Positions 41,801-54,037 of a stretch of 64,000 bases of DNA are shown piece after piece. A program made the translations under genes and the position numbers. Within the stretch, counting starts at the first letter, position 1. Every line of letters begins with the position of its first letter. Below the pieces are notes generated by a model. That model did not search any database. It was not told where the DNA came from and worked only from the letters and a program-made list of their open reading frames with translations. The stretch spans positions 189,284 through 253,283 of the forward strand of contig JADJOY010000023.1 of assembly GCA_016713535.1 (NCBI GenBank), written 5' to 3'. This DNA is from JADJOY01 sp016713535 [NCBI: Deltaproteobacteria bacterium]. GTDB taxonomy: Bacteria; JADJOY01.

Positions 41801-43393
41801 TCAGCGCACCCAGCCGTCCTCGTGGTGGGGGCGCAGCCGTCGCGGCAGGTGGCGCGCTTCCTCGCTGGTCGGGATCGGATGGAGGATCCAGCGCGCGCGG
41901 TAGCGCCGCTCGGCCACGAAGTACACCGCCAGGAGCGCCGCGATCGCGCCCAGATCGAAGTCGCTGGTGTTGCGCGCGACCTTGCCGCAGCCCGCACCGT
42001 CGCAAACGTCGCCGGCACCGTTTCCGTCGCTGTCGGTCTGCGGCGCGTTCGCGACCGACGGGCAGTTGTCGCAGGCGTCGGGAACGCCGTCGCCATCGGA
42101 GTCGTCACCGTCGCAGGTGGTCTCGATCTCGTAGGCGCCGCGATCGCAGCGGGCGCTACCGTCACCGTCGCCGTCCTGGGGGCGCGCGGCGCCGAGCTGG
42201 TCGGCGCCGCCGCAGCCGTCCGGGTCGCCGCTGTCGGTCGCCGGGCTCGCGCGCTCGATGGTCAGCGCGTGGGTGCTGCCGTCGTCGTTCTCGAGGCGGC
42301 TCACCTTGGCGTCGACGTTCACGAGGTCGCTCGAGGCGCGCAGCCCGCACCCACCATTCGCGTCGAGGTTGTAGCCCGCGCTGGTCACGGGGCCGAAACA
42401 GGTGCCGGTGAGGATCGAGCCCGTCACCTCGGCGACGCCGTTGCCGTCCACGGCGACGTCGAGGTTGGCGTCGAAGGCGAACGTCGAGCTCGCGATCTCC
42501 ACGCGCCCGCCCTGCACCACCATCACCGAGCCGCCGTAGGGCGCGCACAGCCCCTCGAGGCACGCGTACCAGTCGTTCTGCGCGAAGGCGCTGCTGGTGA
42601 CCGACGCGTCGCCTCTCACGTAGAGCGCCCAGTTGCCGTTCTCGCTCAGCACGCTGCGGTCGATGGTCGCGTGGCCGCCAGCGGCGACGTAGATCCCGCC
42701 GCCACCGCCCGGCACCTCCCAGCCGCCCCACCAGCCGTAGGCGTTGTTGGAGCGGATCGCGCTCGACTCGACCGCGAGCGTGCCGCTGCCCACGTAGATC
42801 GCGCCGCCGTAGGTCACGCCCGGGTCGAGGGTGCCGAAGTTGTAGGCGAGCAGCGCGTCCGAGACCGTGACGTGGCCGCTCTCGACGAGGATGCCGCCAC
42901 CCCACGGCTTGGCCGCGTCGCGCGCGGTGCCACCCATGATCGCGAGCGACTCGAAGCGCACGGTGCGGTTGCCGACCACCTGGAACACGCGATCGAGACC
43001 GCCGGCGTCGATCGTGGTCTCCTCGCGGCCCGCGCCGCGGATGGTGACGTCGCCGGTGAGGTCGAGGTCGCCGGTGGCGGCGGCGTCCTCACCGCGACCG
43101 GCGATCGCGAGCTTGTAGGTGCCGGCACCGAGCACGATCTCGTCGGCGCCCGAGCCCGCCACGCAGCCGTCGACCGCGCGGTCGGTGTTGGCGGCGCTCA
43201 CCGCCTCGCGCAGCGAGCACGAGCCGTTGGCGCCCGAGGCGGAGTCGTCGAGGAACGTGCTCACCGACAGCGTCGCGGCCAGCGCGCCGGGGACGAAGAC
43301 GCCGAGCAGCACCAGCAGCGCGAGCGCGAGGGCGGCGAGGCCGACCACGGCCACGCGACCCGACGGTCCCCGTCGACGGCTCGGGCAGGTCAC
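41801..43393 (-). CDS. Secreted right-handed beta-helix protein with TSP3 repeats
   Basis: About 530 residues from a GTG at 43391-43393 (GGAG ten bases upstream). A signal helix (AVVGLAALALALLVLLGVFV) precedes CSLREAVSAAN, the CSLREA-type N-terminus of beta-helix surface proteins. Repeats of GGGILVESGHVTVSDALL, GGAIYVGSGTLAVESSAI and GGGGIYVAAGGHATIDRS form the helix. A thrombospondin type 3 block (DSDGDGVPDACDNCP, DSDGNGAGDVCD) probably binds calcium. A final hydrophobic helix (AIAALLAVYFVAERR) could anchor it. Confidence 0.85.
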   Translation of the reverse strand: MTCPSRRRGPSGRVAVVGLAALALALLVLLGVFVPGALAATLSVSTFLDDSASGANGSCSLREAVSAANTDRAVDGCVAGSGADEIVLGAGTYKLAIAGRGEDAAATGDLDLTGDVTIRGAGREETTIDAGGLDRVFQVVGNRTVRFESLAIMGGTARDAAKPWGGGILVESGHVTVSDALLAYNFGTLDPGVTYGGAIYVGSGTLAVESSAIRSNNAYGWWGGWEVPGGGGGIYVAAGGHATIDRSVLSENGNWALYVRGDASVTSSAFAQNDWYACLEGLCAPYGGSVMVVQGGRVEIASSTFAFDANLDVAVDGNGVAEVTGSILTGTCFGPVTSAGYNLDANGGCGLRASSDLVNVDAKVSRLENDDGSTHALTIERASPATDSGDPDGCGGADQLGAARPQDGDGDGSARCDRGAYEIETTCDGDDSDGDGVPDACDNCPSVANAPQTDSDGNGAGDVCDGAGCGKVARNTSDFDLGAIAALLAVYFVAERRYRARWILHPIPTSEEARHLPRRLRPHHEDGWVR

Positions 43394-43783
43394 CGCGTCA
43401 TCTCTCCAAATGTCGGGAATCCAGGGACATTTCGCGCGTTCATCGCTCGGCGGTTTTGCACGTATGGTGCCCACCGCGAGGACCGCCGCGGCGTCGGGGC
43501 GAGCCCACGTGAACGACCGCCGGGGCACATCGCCTCGCCACCGGGCCGCCCCGCAAGCGCGCTCCACGCCTCGCAAAAGTACCCGCCCCCCGCACGAACG
43601 GGCGAAACGCCCCGGGGCCAGCGGCGCTCGCCGCGCGAGAGCGGCGCTCGTCCGCGTCAGCGCGCTGACGCTCGGATGCGACCCTCCGCCGCCCACCCTC
43701 CCGTCCGACCGCCCCACGACCGTGCGATCGAGCCACTCCGCGACACTGCTACACTCGCGCCCGGGGGGACGAGGGATGCCCGG
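43394..43783. other. Divergent intergenic region between beta-helix gene and kinase
   Basis: About 390 bases between divergently transcribed genes. No gene or strong hairpin is apparent, and no repeat-family copy is found. Promoters for both directions should lie here; a TTTTGCACGTATGGTG stretch at about 43454-43468 is the most AT-rich. Confidence 0.4.
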
Positions 43784-45958
<2,175 letters not shown>

Positions 45959-45974
45959 GGCGCCGCGCCCCGTC

Positions 45975-46490
45975 CCCTGCGCCCCGTCGGGCGCCGGCGA
46001 TCGAGGGGCGCGTCCAGGGATCCACGCGAGCGGCGACGCGCGCGTCCGTGCCTATCGCCGGGCACGCGACGCGTGCCCTCCTGACCGGGACCGATCCGCG
46101 GGAGCGCGCCCGCCCCGTCGGGCGCCGGCGATCGAGGGCGCGTCCCGGGATCCACGCGAGCGGCGACCGCCCGCCCGCACGCGACGCGTGCCCCCCGACC
46201 GGACCGCGGAGCGCCCCGGCGCATCAGGGTGCGTCCGGATCCACCAGCGGCGCACGCGGGTCCGTGCGTATCGCCGGGCACGCGACGCGTGCCCCTCCTG
46301 ACCGGGACCGATCCGCGGGAGCGCGCCCGCCCCGCCGGGCGCCGGCGATCGAGGGGTGCGTCCCGGGATCCACGCGAGCGGCGACGCGCGCGTCCGTGCG
46401 TATCGCCGGGCACGCGACGCGTGCCCCTCCTGACCGGGACCGAGCCGCGGGAGCGCGCCCGCCCCGTCGGGCGCCGCGTTCAGTGGGCTT
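45975..46490 (+). repeat. Second array of hairpin-rich repeats, about four units
   Basis: Palindromes CACGCGACGCGTG occur near 46061, 46178, 46277 and 46410. GGATCCACGCGAGCG landmarks start near 46019, 46149 and 46369. The second stem (GCGCCCG / CGGGCGC) is perfectly paired here, while the alternative GGAGCG / CGCTCC stem is lost because the loop region reads CCCCGT. This array lies between convergent genes. Confidence 0.8.
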
Positions 46491-47481
46491 CGACGGGGAA
46501 CGGTCCGGCCGGCAACGAGCGGAGCTGCTCGAGCACGTCGTCGAGGTGCCCGGTCGCGCGCTTCGCGGTGAAGCGCTTCCACGCCTTGGCGAAGCGACCG
46601 CGCGCCTCGGTGGCGCGGCTGTGCTCGCCGGCGAGCAAGCTCGCCACCGCCGCGGCCCGAGCGCTCGCCTCTTCGGCGGGCGCGGCCTCGATGAACCGGC
46701 GCAGCACGTCCGCGGCCACGCACGCGTCCTGGTGCTCGCCGAGGAGCTCCTGGAGCTCGGCGAGGTCGCCGACGAGCCGCTTGCCGTCCCGGCCGGTCAG
46801 GTCGCTCACGAACTCGAGGACGTAGCGCAGCCGCTTGGCGCGGATCCTGAGCTCGTGGAGATCGCGTGCCCGCGGCGGCGCGCCGATCCGGCGTCCCTGC
46901 TTGAGCACGCGCCTGTGCGCCTTCTCGATCGCATCCGCGCCGCGCCGCGACACCGCGGTGGTGCGAGCGCGCACCAGCAGCCGCTCGTCGCCCGCGGCGA
47001 CCCGCCGCAGGCGCGCCACCAGCCGCGGGTAGCGCTCACCGTCGAGGTCCTCGAGCATCGCCGAACGCGCGGCCTCACGCTGCCCTCCCAGCCACCCGCG
47101 CAGCGCCGCGAGCACCGCCGCATGGCGCTCGTCCTGGGCATCGGGATCGTCGCTGGCGTGGGTCGCGGCGTGCTCGGCGTGTGGCTCGTCGGCGCCGAAG
47201 CGCTCGAGCTGCACGTCGAGGTCACGCACCGGCGCCAGCGCCCGACCCAGCCAGCGCAGCTCGTCCTCGAGGACACCGCGGGTGCGCGCGGGCAACGCGC
47301 CCTCGAAGAACCGCATCGCCGCGCGCAACCGCCGGATCGCCACCCGCATCTGATGGAGCGGCTCGGACTCGTGGCCCGCGCGCGTCGCGGGCTCGTGGTG
47401 CACGAGCCGCGCGAGCTGCTCGCCGACGACCTTGGTCAGCGCCGTGGCCAGCGAGTCGCGAGCGTCGAGGATGGCCCGCAC
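46480..47481 (-). CDS. CHAD domain protein
   Basis: A 333-residue protein made of two long helical bundles. Conserved basic and His positions typical of CHAD are present: EPLHQMRVAIRRLRAAMRFFE, ELRWLGRALAPVRDLDV and LHELRIRAKRLRYVLEFV. CHAD domains bind inorganic polyphosphate. It starts 3 bases after the stop of the Ppx/GppA gene on the same strand, giving a polyphosphate gene pair. No signal peptide. Length normal. Confidence 0.9.
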   Translation of the reverse strand: MRAILDARDSLATALTKVVGEQLARLVHHEPATRAGHESEPLHQMRVAIRRLRAAMRFFEGALPARTRGVLEDELRWLGRALAPVRDLDVQLERFGADEPHAEHAATHASDDPDAQDERHAAVLAALRGWLGGQREAARSAMLEDLDGERYPRLVARLRRVAAGDERLLVRARTTAVSRRGADAIEKAHRRVLKQGRRIGAPPRARDLHELRIRAKRLRYVLEFVSDLTGRDGKRLVGDLAELQELLGEHQDACVAADVLRRFIEAAPAEEASARAAAVASLLAGEHSRATEARGRFAKAWKRFTAKRATGHLDDVLEQLRSLPAGPFPVEAH

Positions 47482-47484
47482 GGC

Positions 47485-49233
47485 TCAGCCCACCAGGCGG
47501 AACTCGACGACCTCGCCGAGCAGCTCCTCGAGGAGCGCGGTGCGCTCGCGCGCCTCCGCGACCTCGAGAGCCGCGTCGTCACCCGCGGTCGTGAGCTTGA
47601 GCTCCACACGCCGGTCGCGACGCGCCACGGCGACGTTCCGGATCACCCCGTAGTGGCTGCGGTCGAGCCCGTCGGCGACGCGCAGCAGCGCGGCCAGCGC
47701 GCGCACGATCTGGCGCTCGCGCTTCGAGAGCAGCCCGTAGCTGCCGTCGGACGGCTTGGGGACGCTCTTGCGGTGATAGCGCGCGACCTGCGCGATGATC
47801 TCGATCTCGTCGCGGCGGAAGCCGAGCAGCTCGCCGTTGGTGATCAGGTAGTACGAGTGGCGGTGGTGGTTCTTGTGGCTGATGTGGTGGCCGACGTCGT
47901 GGAGCAGCGCCGCGAACTCGAGCCAGTCGCGGGCGGCGCCGCCGAGCGCGAGTGAGTCGCGGAGCTGGTCGAAGAGCTGGAGCGCCAGCGTCGCCACCTG
48001 CTGTCCGTGGCGGTTGGGCTCGCCGAGGTGGCGGATCAGGCGCGCGACGCTGCGGTGGCGCGGGTCGGGGTAGCGCTGCTGCTCCTCGATGCCGCGGCGG
48101 TGACGCGCGACGTGATCGAGGAGCACGCCCTCGCGCAGGGCGTAGGTGCAGGCCACCATCTCGCGCGCGCCGAGCGCCGTGAGCACGTGGTCGGCCAGCA
48201 CCGCGCCCGCGAGCACCAGGTCGACGCGCTTGGCGTCGATGCCCTTGATCTGGAGTCGCTGCGCGCGATCGCTCTTCTCGAGCCGGCGTCGGATTCGCGC
48301 CATCGCCTCGGGTTTCACCGTCAGCCCCTCGAGGTGCTCGGCAACGTCCTCCTTGTCCTTGGCGCGCGCCTTCTCCTTGTCCTTGGGCTTGCTCTTCTCC
48401 GGCGCGGCGTCCGCCATCGCGATCAGGTTCACGAGCGTTCCGGACGTGCCGACGACCCGGCGGGCGCCACGGGCGCGAAAGCGCGCCAGCACCGGGCCCA
48501 GCTCGCTCGCGAAGTGGCGCTCGAGAGCGCCGATCGCCTTGGCGTCCGGCTTCTCCTTGACGAGGAAACGCTCGGAGACTCGCGCCAGACCGATCTTGAG
48601 GCTGACCAGCTCGACCGGCTCGCCGCCGTCGACGAGGATGAGCTCGACGCTGCCGCCGCCGGCGTCGACGATCACCGTCGGCTCGCCGCGCAGGTCGATG
48701 GCGTGCTTCACGCCGAGGAAGATGAGGCGCGCTTCCTCGCGACCCGGGATGACCTTGATCCGGAGACCGGTCTCGACCTCGACACGGCGCACGAACTCGC
48801 CGCCGTTCACGGCCTCGCGCACCGCGCTGGTGGCCACCGCGCGAATGCGCTGCACGCCCTGACGGTCGGCGAGGGTCTTGAACGCGGAGAGCGCACGCAG
48901 CCCCTTCGCCATCGCCTCGGGCGAGAGCGAGCCGTCGAGCAGCGTGCGCGAGCCGAGCCGCACCATCTCCTTGGCGCGATCGAGGATGCGGAAGCGTCCG
49001 TCCGGCTCGACCTGTGCGACCAGCATGTGGATCGAGTTCGAGCCGACGTCGATCGCCGCGACCCGCACCCCGCGGCGCGCGGCTGGCGGCGCCGCGGGTG
49101 GCGCGGGAGTGGCGGATCGTGCCCCTTCCAGCGCGACCACCGCGGGCCGCGCGACGCGCGCACCCGTCGCCGACGGGCGGGGCGGGCGCGCGGCGGGCTT
49201 CGGCGAGTGGGAGGGAGCGAGCGAACGAGCCAC
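47485..49233 (-). CDS. Ppx/GppA-family exopolyphosphatase/guanosine pentaphosphatase
   Basis: About 582 residues from GTG 49231-49233 (the start is uncertain because an extended Pro/Ala-rich leader precedes the conserved VRVAAIDVGSNSIHMLV). Two actin-like domains follow: IPGREEARLIFLG, VIVDAGGGSVELI and VGTSGTLVNL. A Lys-rich insert (EKSKPKDKEKARAKDKED) sits in the first half at a usual loop. The C-terminal HD domain has LLHDVGHHISHKNHHRH and ARYHRKSVP. It hydrolyses polyphosphate or pppGpp. The neighbour CHAD protein fits. Confidence 0.88.
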   Translation of the reverse strand: MARSLAPSHSPKPAARPPRPSATGARVARPAVVALEGARSATPAPPAAPPAARRGVRVAAIDVGSNSIHMLVAQVEPDGRFRILDRAKEMVRLGSRTLLDGSLSPEAMAKGLRALSAFKTLADRQGVQRIRAVATSAVREAVNGGEFVRRVEVETGLRIKVIPGREEARLIFLGVKHAIDLRGEPTVIVDAGGGSVELILVDGGEPVELVSLKIGLARVSERFLVKEKPDAKAIGALERHFASELGPVLARFRARGARRVVGTSGTLVNLIAMADAAPEKSKPKDKEKARAKDKEDVAEHLEGLTVKPEAMARIRRRLEKSDRAQRLQIKGIDAKRVDLVLAGAVLADHVLTALGAREMVACTYALREGVLLDHVARHRRGIEEQQRYPDPRHRSVARLIRHLGEPNRHGQQVATLALQLFDQLRDSLALGGAARDWLEFAALLHDVGHHISHKNHHRHSYYLITNGELLGFRRDEIEIIAQVARYHRKSVPKPSDGSYGLLSKRERQIVRALAALLRVADGLDRSHYGVIRNVAVARRDRRVELKLTTAGDDAALEVAEARERTALLEELLGEVVEFRLVG

Positions 49234-49553
49234 CGAGGGATCCGCGACCGGCGAGACGGGGCGCAGTCTAATCCTACCCCTGTGACCGCAGGATGACGAT
49301 CCCGTCACGGGATGTTGCGGTCGGCGAGGATTCGAGGCGGCAGGCGGTCTGATCCCGAATGGGAGCACGGCGCAACGTTCGTTGATATTTTCCACGCTGG
49401 CATACTCGACAACGAGGCACCGCGCCGCGGCCGAGCGGCGCGCAGGCAGCGGCGCGCACATTGCAAGCACCGGCGATCCTTGGACATTCGCTCTTCGCCT
49501 TCCACCGGATCCGGATCGTGGCGTGAACCGATCGATCCCGAAAATGAACGCTC
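49234..49553. other. Intergenic region, no clear gene
   Basis: About 320 bases between divergent genes. No hairpin, box or repeat member is clear. Short frames run through it without supporting features. Contains the candidate promoters for both sides. Confidence 0.35.
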
Positions 49554-50377
49554 ATGCACGCGTTTCCCTGGGAGAAGCTCGTCACCTCCGCGTCCCTGCT
49601 CACCGGTATCGGCTGCACGCCCACCCTCGACTTCGCCGGCCAGTACATGGCGCTGCTCGACGACCAGGACATCGGGCTCGGGATCTTCGGCCAGTTGGGA
49701 GTGTTTCCGCCCGGCGACTCGCAACCCACGCAGCGCGACACCTACGAGCCGATCACGCTCCCCAACAACCAGCTCACCGGGCTGATGCGTCACCCGGGTG
49801 GCGAGATCCCCGCCACCTTCCTCGCCACCCTCCTCGACACCGACGCCGATCTGTGCGCGGACCGGATCGACATGATCCTCACGTATCCGGACACGCACAC
49901 CGTCGACCTCACCATGCACGCCGACGACGCTTACGAGGACCATCGCTGCTGGCTCGGCCACTCGGGGCCGGCCCAGGCTGCTACACCGCCCTCTCGTCGC
50001 CGGCCTGCGCGGTCACGCCGCTGGGCGGCAACGACTTCCACGTCGAGGCCACGGTGGGCTTCCGGGACGACGACGGCGGGCTAAACCCCGGCGGTTCCGT
50101 GGAGTTCGCCCACCGCCAGGATCGGTACGCCGGTGACCGCAAGGGCACCACGGCGATCCCGGGCAGCTCGCCGGCGGTGGCCGGGTTCCCGAATGGGCTC
50201 ACCCTCGCCGCCTCCGGCGTCGAGGACGGCTCGCTCGGCTTCTCGACCGACGTCACGGTGGACCCGGGAACCACCACGGCGGACGTGGTCTTCTATCCGG
50301 TCCGAGCCGCCGACGGAGACGTCGCGACCGAGGCGGGACTCCGCCTGCTCTCGTGTCCGCTCCCGCTCGGGTCGTGA
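49554..50377 (+). CDS. Secreted protein of unknown function, one frameshift
   Basis: About 275 residues from ATG 49554. The N-terminus has a hydrophobic stretch (LVTSASLLTGIGC) with a Cys at residue 21 resembling a lipobox. Acidic Gly/Pro-rich segments follow (YMALLDDQDIGLGIFGQ, AGDRKGTTAIPG), up to VTVDPGTTTADVVFYPV. The frame changes near 49970-49977 (one missing base) to continue GCYTALSSPACAVTPLGG. No family recognised. It lies 76 bases upstream of the FG-GAP protein and may belong with it. Confidence 0.55.
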
Positions 50378-50452
50378 GGGCCGAACCCTGAATTGACCGT
50401 CCCCCGGCGCGCGCGCACTATCGAGGGGAAACCTCGAGAGGACGGGACGGGA

Positions 50453-53209
50453 ATGTCGACACGATTCGCGAAGCGATCCGCGCTGATCGCGCTGCTGGCG
50501 CTGGTGTGTGGCGCCTCGGCCGTTCACGCGGAGACCTACCATTCGAAGCTGGTGCCGGTGGCGCCCGTGCCGGGCGATGCGAACCGGCTGGTGTTCACGG
50601 CGCGCCTGCTCGAGCTCGGCCTGCAGGCGAACGGCACCACGCGGCTCGAGGACGCGAGCTTCCTGAACGTGGGCTACGACGCCGGTGCGCGCTCGCTCAC
50701 GATCGCGAACGGCGTCTTCGACGGCACGGACGTGGCCCTGCTGGGCGTGCCGCTCACCCAGCCGACGATCGGCCTCGCCGCCGCCACCGCGGCGGTGAGT
50801 CCGTCGACCGGCGCCTTCACCGTCCCCAACGAGTCGATCTCCTTCTCGGGCTGCATCCTGGGCGGCTGCATCACCGGGTACCAGAGCCTGAGCCTGCCCG
50901 GCACGCTCACCCTCACCGGCCCGCAGCCGCTCGGCCCGGTGTCGCTGCGCATCACCGCCGCGGTCCCGATCGATGTGACGCTCACGATCTACATCGGCCT
51001 CCCGCCGCCGCTCGAGACCGTGACGGTGCAGGTCACGGGCACCCTCTACCTCGACCTCGTGAGCGAGGAGCCGGTGCTGCCGGACGGCGTGGTGCGGGGG
51101 AGCGTGGCGGTTCCGGGTAGCGAGGGTCCGCGCGGGATCGACGACGCGGGGGTCGGCATGTTCGGCTACGAGACGACCACCCGCGGCGGCGGTCGCTACA
51201 CGATGCCGGCCTGGCCATCGCAGCCCAACCCGTCGTGGCTGTACGCGGGCATGCAGTGCGGCTCCTCGTGGGCGGTCGGGCGCTCGGACCTCGTGGCGTG
51301 GAGCCCCACCGCGATCGACTTCGGGACGACGTTCCTGCGCGGCGAGCCGGGGCACTTCCGGGCGCCCGAACCGATCCCCACGGGCGCGGGCGTCACCGAG
51401 GGAGTCGCCGCCGCGCACCTGGATCGAGACCCGTACCTGGACCTCGCGGTCGCGGTGGACACCGGCGCTGCCAGCGACCGGATCCAGATCCTGCGCGGCA
51501 CGGCCGCGGGAGGCTTCACCTCCGGACCCAGCATCGACGCTCAGGGCAAGATCGCCGGCGAGCTGTTCGCGTCCGACGGTAACCAGGAAGCCGTCATCGC
51601 GTACGCGAACCCCACCCAGCACGCGATCTCGGTGCTGTTCGGCTACGAGCGCGGCAGCGGCTTCGCGGGTCCGTTCCACACCGCGGTGGGCGGCGTCCCC
51701 AGGAACTTCCGCGCAGCGAACATCACCCGCGCCGTGGGGCCGGACCTGTTCGTGGTGGTTGCGGGCGAGGGCAGCGGTGACGCGCTGGTGCGAGTCCCAT
51801 CGGTGAGCCCGGGCGTGTGGGGTGCGCCGCAGGTGCTCTACACGGCGGAGGCGGCGCTCGACGCCATCGAGGTCGCCGACTTCAGCGGCGACGGCTTCGA
51901 CGATCTGGTGATCGGCGACGCAGCGTCCGCGGCGTGCCTCTCCTTCGTGTCCTCCGGCGCGGACGCGTTCGCCGCTCCCTCACCGGTGGCCTGCGCCGGG
52001 TCGCCGGTCGGTGCCGACCGCATGGACGTCGACGGCGATGGCGACGCGGACGTCGTGGGGGTGAGCGCCGCGGGCGGGCTCTCCGTGCTGCGATCGGACG
52101 CGCACGGGCTGGCGCCCACGGCGGCCGCGCTGGGCGGAACGTTCGCCGCGGTCCGCCACGCGGAGTGGATGATCGTGCCGAGCCACGTGATGGTCGCGGC
52201 GTCCGGGAGCGACGCCACCGCACGCATCATCACCGACGACGGCGCCGGCGGGTGGACGCAAGCGGCCACGCTGACGTCGACCTCGAACACCGACCAGGTG
52301 GGCTCGATCGCGGTCGGCGACTTCGACCGCGACGGCTTCGACGACGTCGTGGGGACGACCTCGAGCGACCACGTGACCTTGTGGCGGAACGCGCTCGTCC
52401 CCGCGGACGGCGACGGCGACGGGCTCGACGACGTTCGCGAGCTCAGCCTCGGGACGCGCTGCGACTCGCGCGACTCCGACGCCGACGGCGCGATCGACGG
52501 CAGCGACTCCTGCCCGTCCGTCGCGAACCCGACGCAGACCGACACCGACCGCGACGGCGTCGGCGACGCGTGCGACGACTGCCCGACGACGTCCAACGCT
52601 GACCAGGTGGACACCGACCACGACGGGATCGGTGACGCCTGCGAGCCGCCGCTTCGCGCCGGGCACCTCACGCCGCGCACCGGCGGAACCAGCTCGATCG
52701 CGCTCAACCTGCTCAGCTACGCGACCGGCACGTTCGACAACAAGACCAGCGTGATCCAGCCCGGCGGGACACTCGACGTGACCTTCGACGCGCGCACCAG
52801 CGAGCTCACCCTCCAGGCGCTCTCGATCGCGGGCAGCGACGTGAGCTTCTTTCCGGTGCTCAGGATCCCGATGACCGGGATCCAGCAGAGCCTGAGCGTC
52901 CAGGGCCACGGCCCGATCGATCCCGCCACCGGGGCGTTCTCCATCACGGTCGGCTCGCGGTTCACCGCGACCTCCGCCGGCACTCCGGTCGCGATCCAGC
53001 GCTCCGCGGTGGTGAACGGGATCTTCCAGGATCAGGGCACGAACGGCGATGGCAGCGGCCGCTTCACGATCCGCAACACGACGTTCTCGATCTCGGACCC
53101 GGTGCTCACCTCTGGCCCCTACGCGTCGTTCCAGTTCGTGCTGAGCGTCACGCCGGCGCTCGACTTCGCGTCGCCGGGGGCGACGACCGCGACGCGCAAG
53201 GGCAAGTGA
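50453..53209 (+). CDS. Secreted FG-GAP protein with TSP3 calcium-binding repeats
   Basis: A 918-residue exported protein starting at ATG 50453. Signal peptide (residues 1-24, ending ASAVHAET), then an unknown beta-rich region, then VCBS/FG-GAP repeats (VAAAHLDRDPYLDLAVAVD, VADFSGDGFDDLVIGD, MDVDGDGDADVVGV, VGDFDRDGFDDVVG) forming a beta-propeller. Thrombospondin type 3 repeats (DTDRDGVGDACDDCP, DTDHDGIGDACE) follow, and a C-terminal beta domain. Calcium binding is likely in both parts. Similar in make-up to the beta-helix protein at 41801. Confidence 0.88.
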   Translation: MSTRFAKRSALIALLALVCGASAVHAETYHSKLVPVAPVPGDANRLVFTARLLELGLQANGTTRLEDASFLNVGYDAGARSLTIANGVFDGTDVALLGVPLTQPTIGLAAATAAVSPSTGAFTVPNESISFSGCILGGCITGYQSLSLPGTLTLTGPQPLGPVSLRITAAVPIDVTLTIYIGLPPPLETVTVQVTGTLYLDLVSEEPVLPDGVVRGSVAVPGSEGPRGIDDAGVGMFGYETTTRGGGRYTMPAWPSQPNPSWLYAGMQCGSSWAVGRSDLVAWSPTAIDFGTTFLRGEPGHFRAPEPIPTGAGVTEGVAAAHLDRDPYLDLAVAVDTGAASDRIQILRGTAAGGFTSGPSIDAQGKIAGELFASDGNQEAVIAYANPTQHAISVLFGYERGSGFAGPFHTAVGGVPRNFRAANITRAVGPDLFVVVAGEGSGDALVRVPSVSPGVWGAPQVLYTAEAALDAIEVADFSGDGFDDLVIGDAASAACLSFVSSGADAFAAPSPVACAGSPVGADRMDVDGDGDADVVGVSAAGGLSVLRSDAHGLAPTAAALGGTFAAVRHAEWMIVPSHVMVAASGSDATARIITDDGAGGWTQAATLTSTSNTDQVGSIAVGDFDRDGFDDVVGTTSSDHVTLWRNALVPADGDGDGLDDVRELSLGTRCDSRDSDADGAIDGSDSCPSVANPTQTDTDRDGVGDACDDCPTTSNADQVDTDHDGIGDACEPPLRAGHLTPRTGGTSSIALNLLSYATGTFDNKTSVIQPGGTLDVTFDARTSELTLQALSIAGSDVSFFPVLRIPMTGIQQSLSVQGHGPIDPATGAFSITVGSRFTATSAGTPVAIQRSAVVNGIFQDQGTNGDGSGRFTIRNTTFSISDPVLTSGPYASFQFVLSVTPALDFASPGATTATRKGK

Positions 53210-53589
53210 TGGAGATCGAGCTCGACCACGTGATGGTGCCGGCGCGACGCAAGGTCGACGCGGCACGCACGCTCGCCACCCTGCTCGGGGTGCCGTGGTC
53301 GGAGAGCGGCGTGGGGCCGTTCGCGCCCGTGTTCGTGAACGAGGGGCTGACGCTCGACTTCGACGAGTGGCCCGAGCCCATCCCTCGGGTCCACTTCTGC
53401 TTCCGCGTGAGCGAGGCGGACTTCGACGCGATCCTGGAGCGGATCCGGGCCGCGGGGATCCCGTACCGGAGCGTTGTGCACGGGCCGGTCGACTTCGCGG
53501 TCGACACCGCGCACGGCGGGCGGATCGTCTACTGGAGCGAGCCTGACGGGCACGTGTGGGAGATGCTCACCGAGAGCTACGCCCGCTAG
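53209..53589 (+). CDS. VOC (glyoxalase/bleomycin resistance) family protein
   Basis: A 126-residue protein from ATG 53209, overlapping the stop of the FG-GAP gene (TGATG). Typical VOC features: IELDHVMVPARRKVDAARTLATLLG start, LTLDFDEWPE, VHFCFRVSEADFDAILERIRAAGI, and a C-terminal VYWSEPDGHVWEML (His and Glu for metal). One beta-alpha-beta-beta-beta pair; such proteins dimerise. Reaction unknown. Start could also be GTG 53206. Confidence 0.88.
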   Translation: MEIELDHVMVPARRKVDAARTLATLLGVPWSESGVGPFAPVFVNEGLTLDFDEWPEPIPRVHFCFRVSEADFDAILERIRAAGIPYRSVVHGPVDFAVDTAHGGRIVYWSEPDGHVWEMLTESYAR

Positions 53590-53807
53590 CCCGCGTGACG
53601 TAGGGCTGCGCGCGCCGCGACCGCGCGCGATCGGGGAGGGGCACGCGTCGCGTGCCCGGCGATACGACCGAACCAACGCACCCTTTCGACCGCCGATCCC
53701 TGAACCCCACAGGGTTTCGCGCGCCCGTCCGGCCGGCCTGCGCCACGAGTCGATTCGTCACCCGGCGCGTCGCAGCGAGCCTGCGAAGAAATCGAGCAAG
53801 GCGCGAA

Positions 53808-53878
53808 GCGCCGCGGGGGGCGGAGCCCCCCGCGCTACGAAAACCAATCGTAGCGACGGGGGTTCCATCCCCCGTCGC
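53808..53878. repeat. Composite triple-hairpin element, copy B
   Basis: GGGGGG / CCCCCC stem, CTACGA (53835-53840) / TCGTAG (53848-53853), and GCGACGGGGG / CCCCCGTCGC (53853-53878) with loop TTCCAT. It matches copy A at 37763-37846, and differences are mostly in the loops. Confidence 0.7.
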
Positions 53879-53978
53879 TGGGCCCGTCGCAGAGCGACGG
53901 CGGCGAGCCAGGCGAGCCGACTCGGGTGGACCCGCCGGAATCCGCGGCGACGAAGCGCCGCGGCTCCAGCCGGCGGGC

Positions 53979-53999
53979 GGGGGGCTGGAACAGCCCCCC
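53979..53999 (-). terminator. 9-bp GC hairpin downstream of the FAD oxidoreductase
   Basis: On the minus strand GGGGGGCTG / CAGCCCCCC with TTC loop, 39 bases past the stop codon at 54038. Same design as the hairpin after the PhoH gene. Confidence 0.5.
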
Positions 54000-54037
54000 G
54001 AACAACACAGCCGACTTCGACCGACCGCCGGCGGCGG

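Larger units (their letters stand above)
53590..54037. other. Repeat-rich intergenic region between convergent genes
   Basis: A reversed copy of the main palindrome (53639-53657, GGGCACGCG-T-CGCGTGCCC), the composite triple-hairpin element (53808-53878), a GGCGACGAAGCGCCGCGGCTCC stem, and the 3'-end hairpin (53979-53999) lie in sequence. No gene is supported. Confidence 0.6.
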
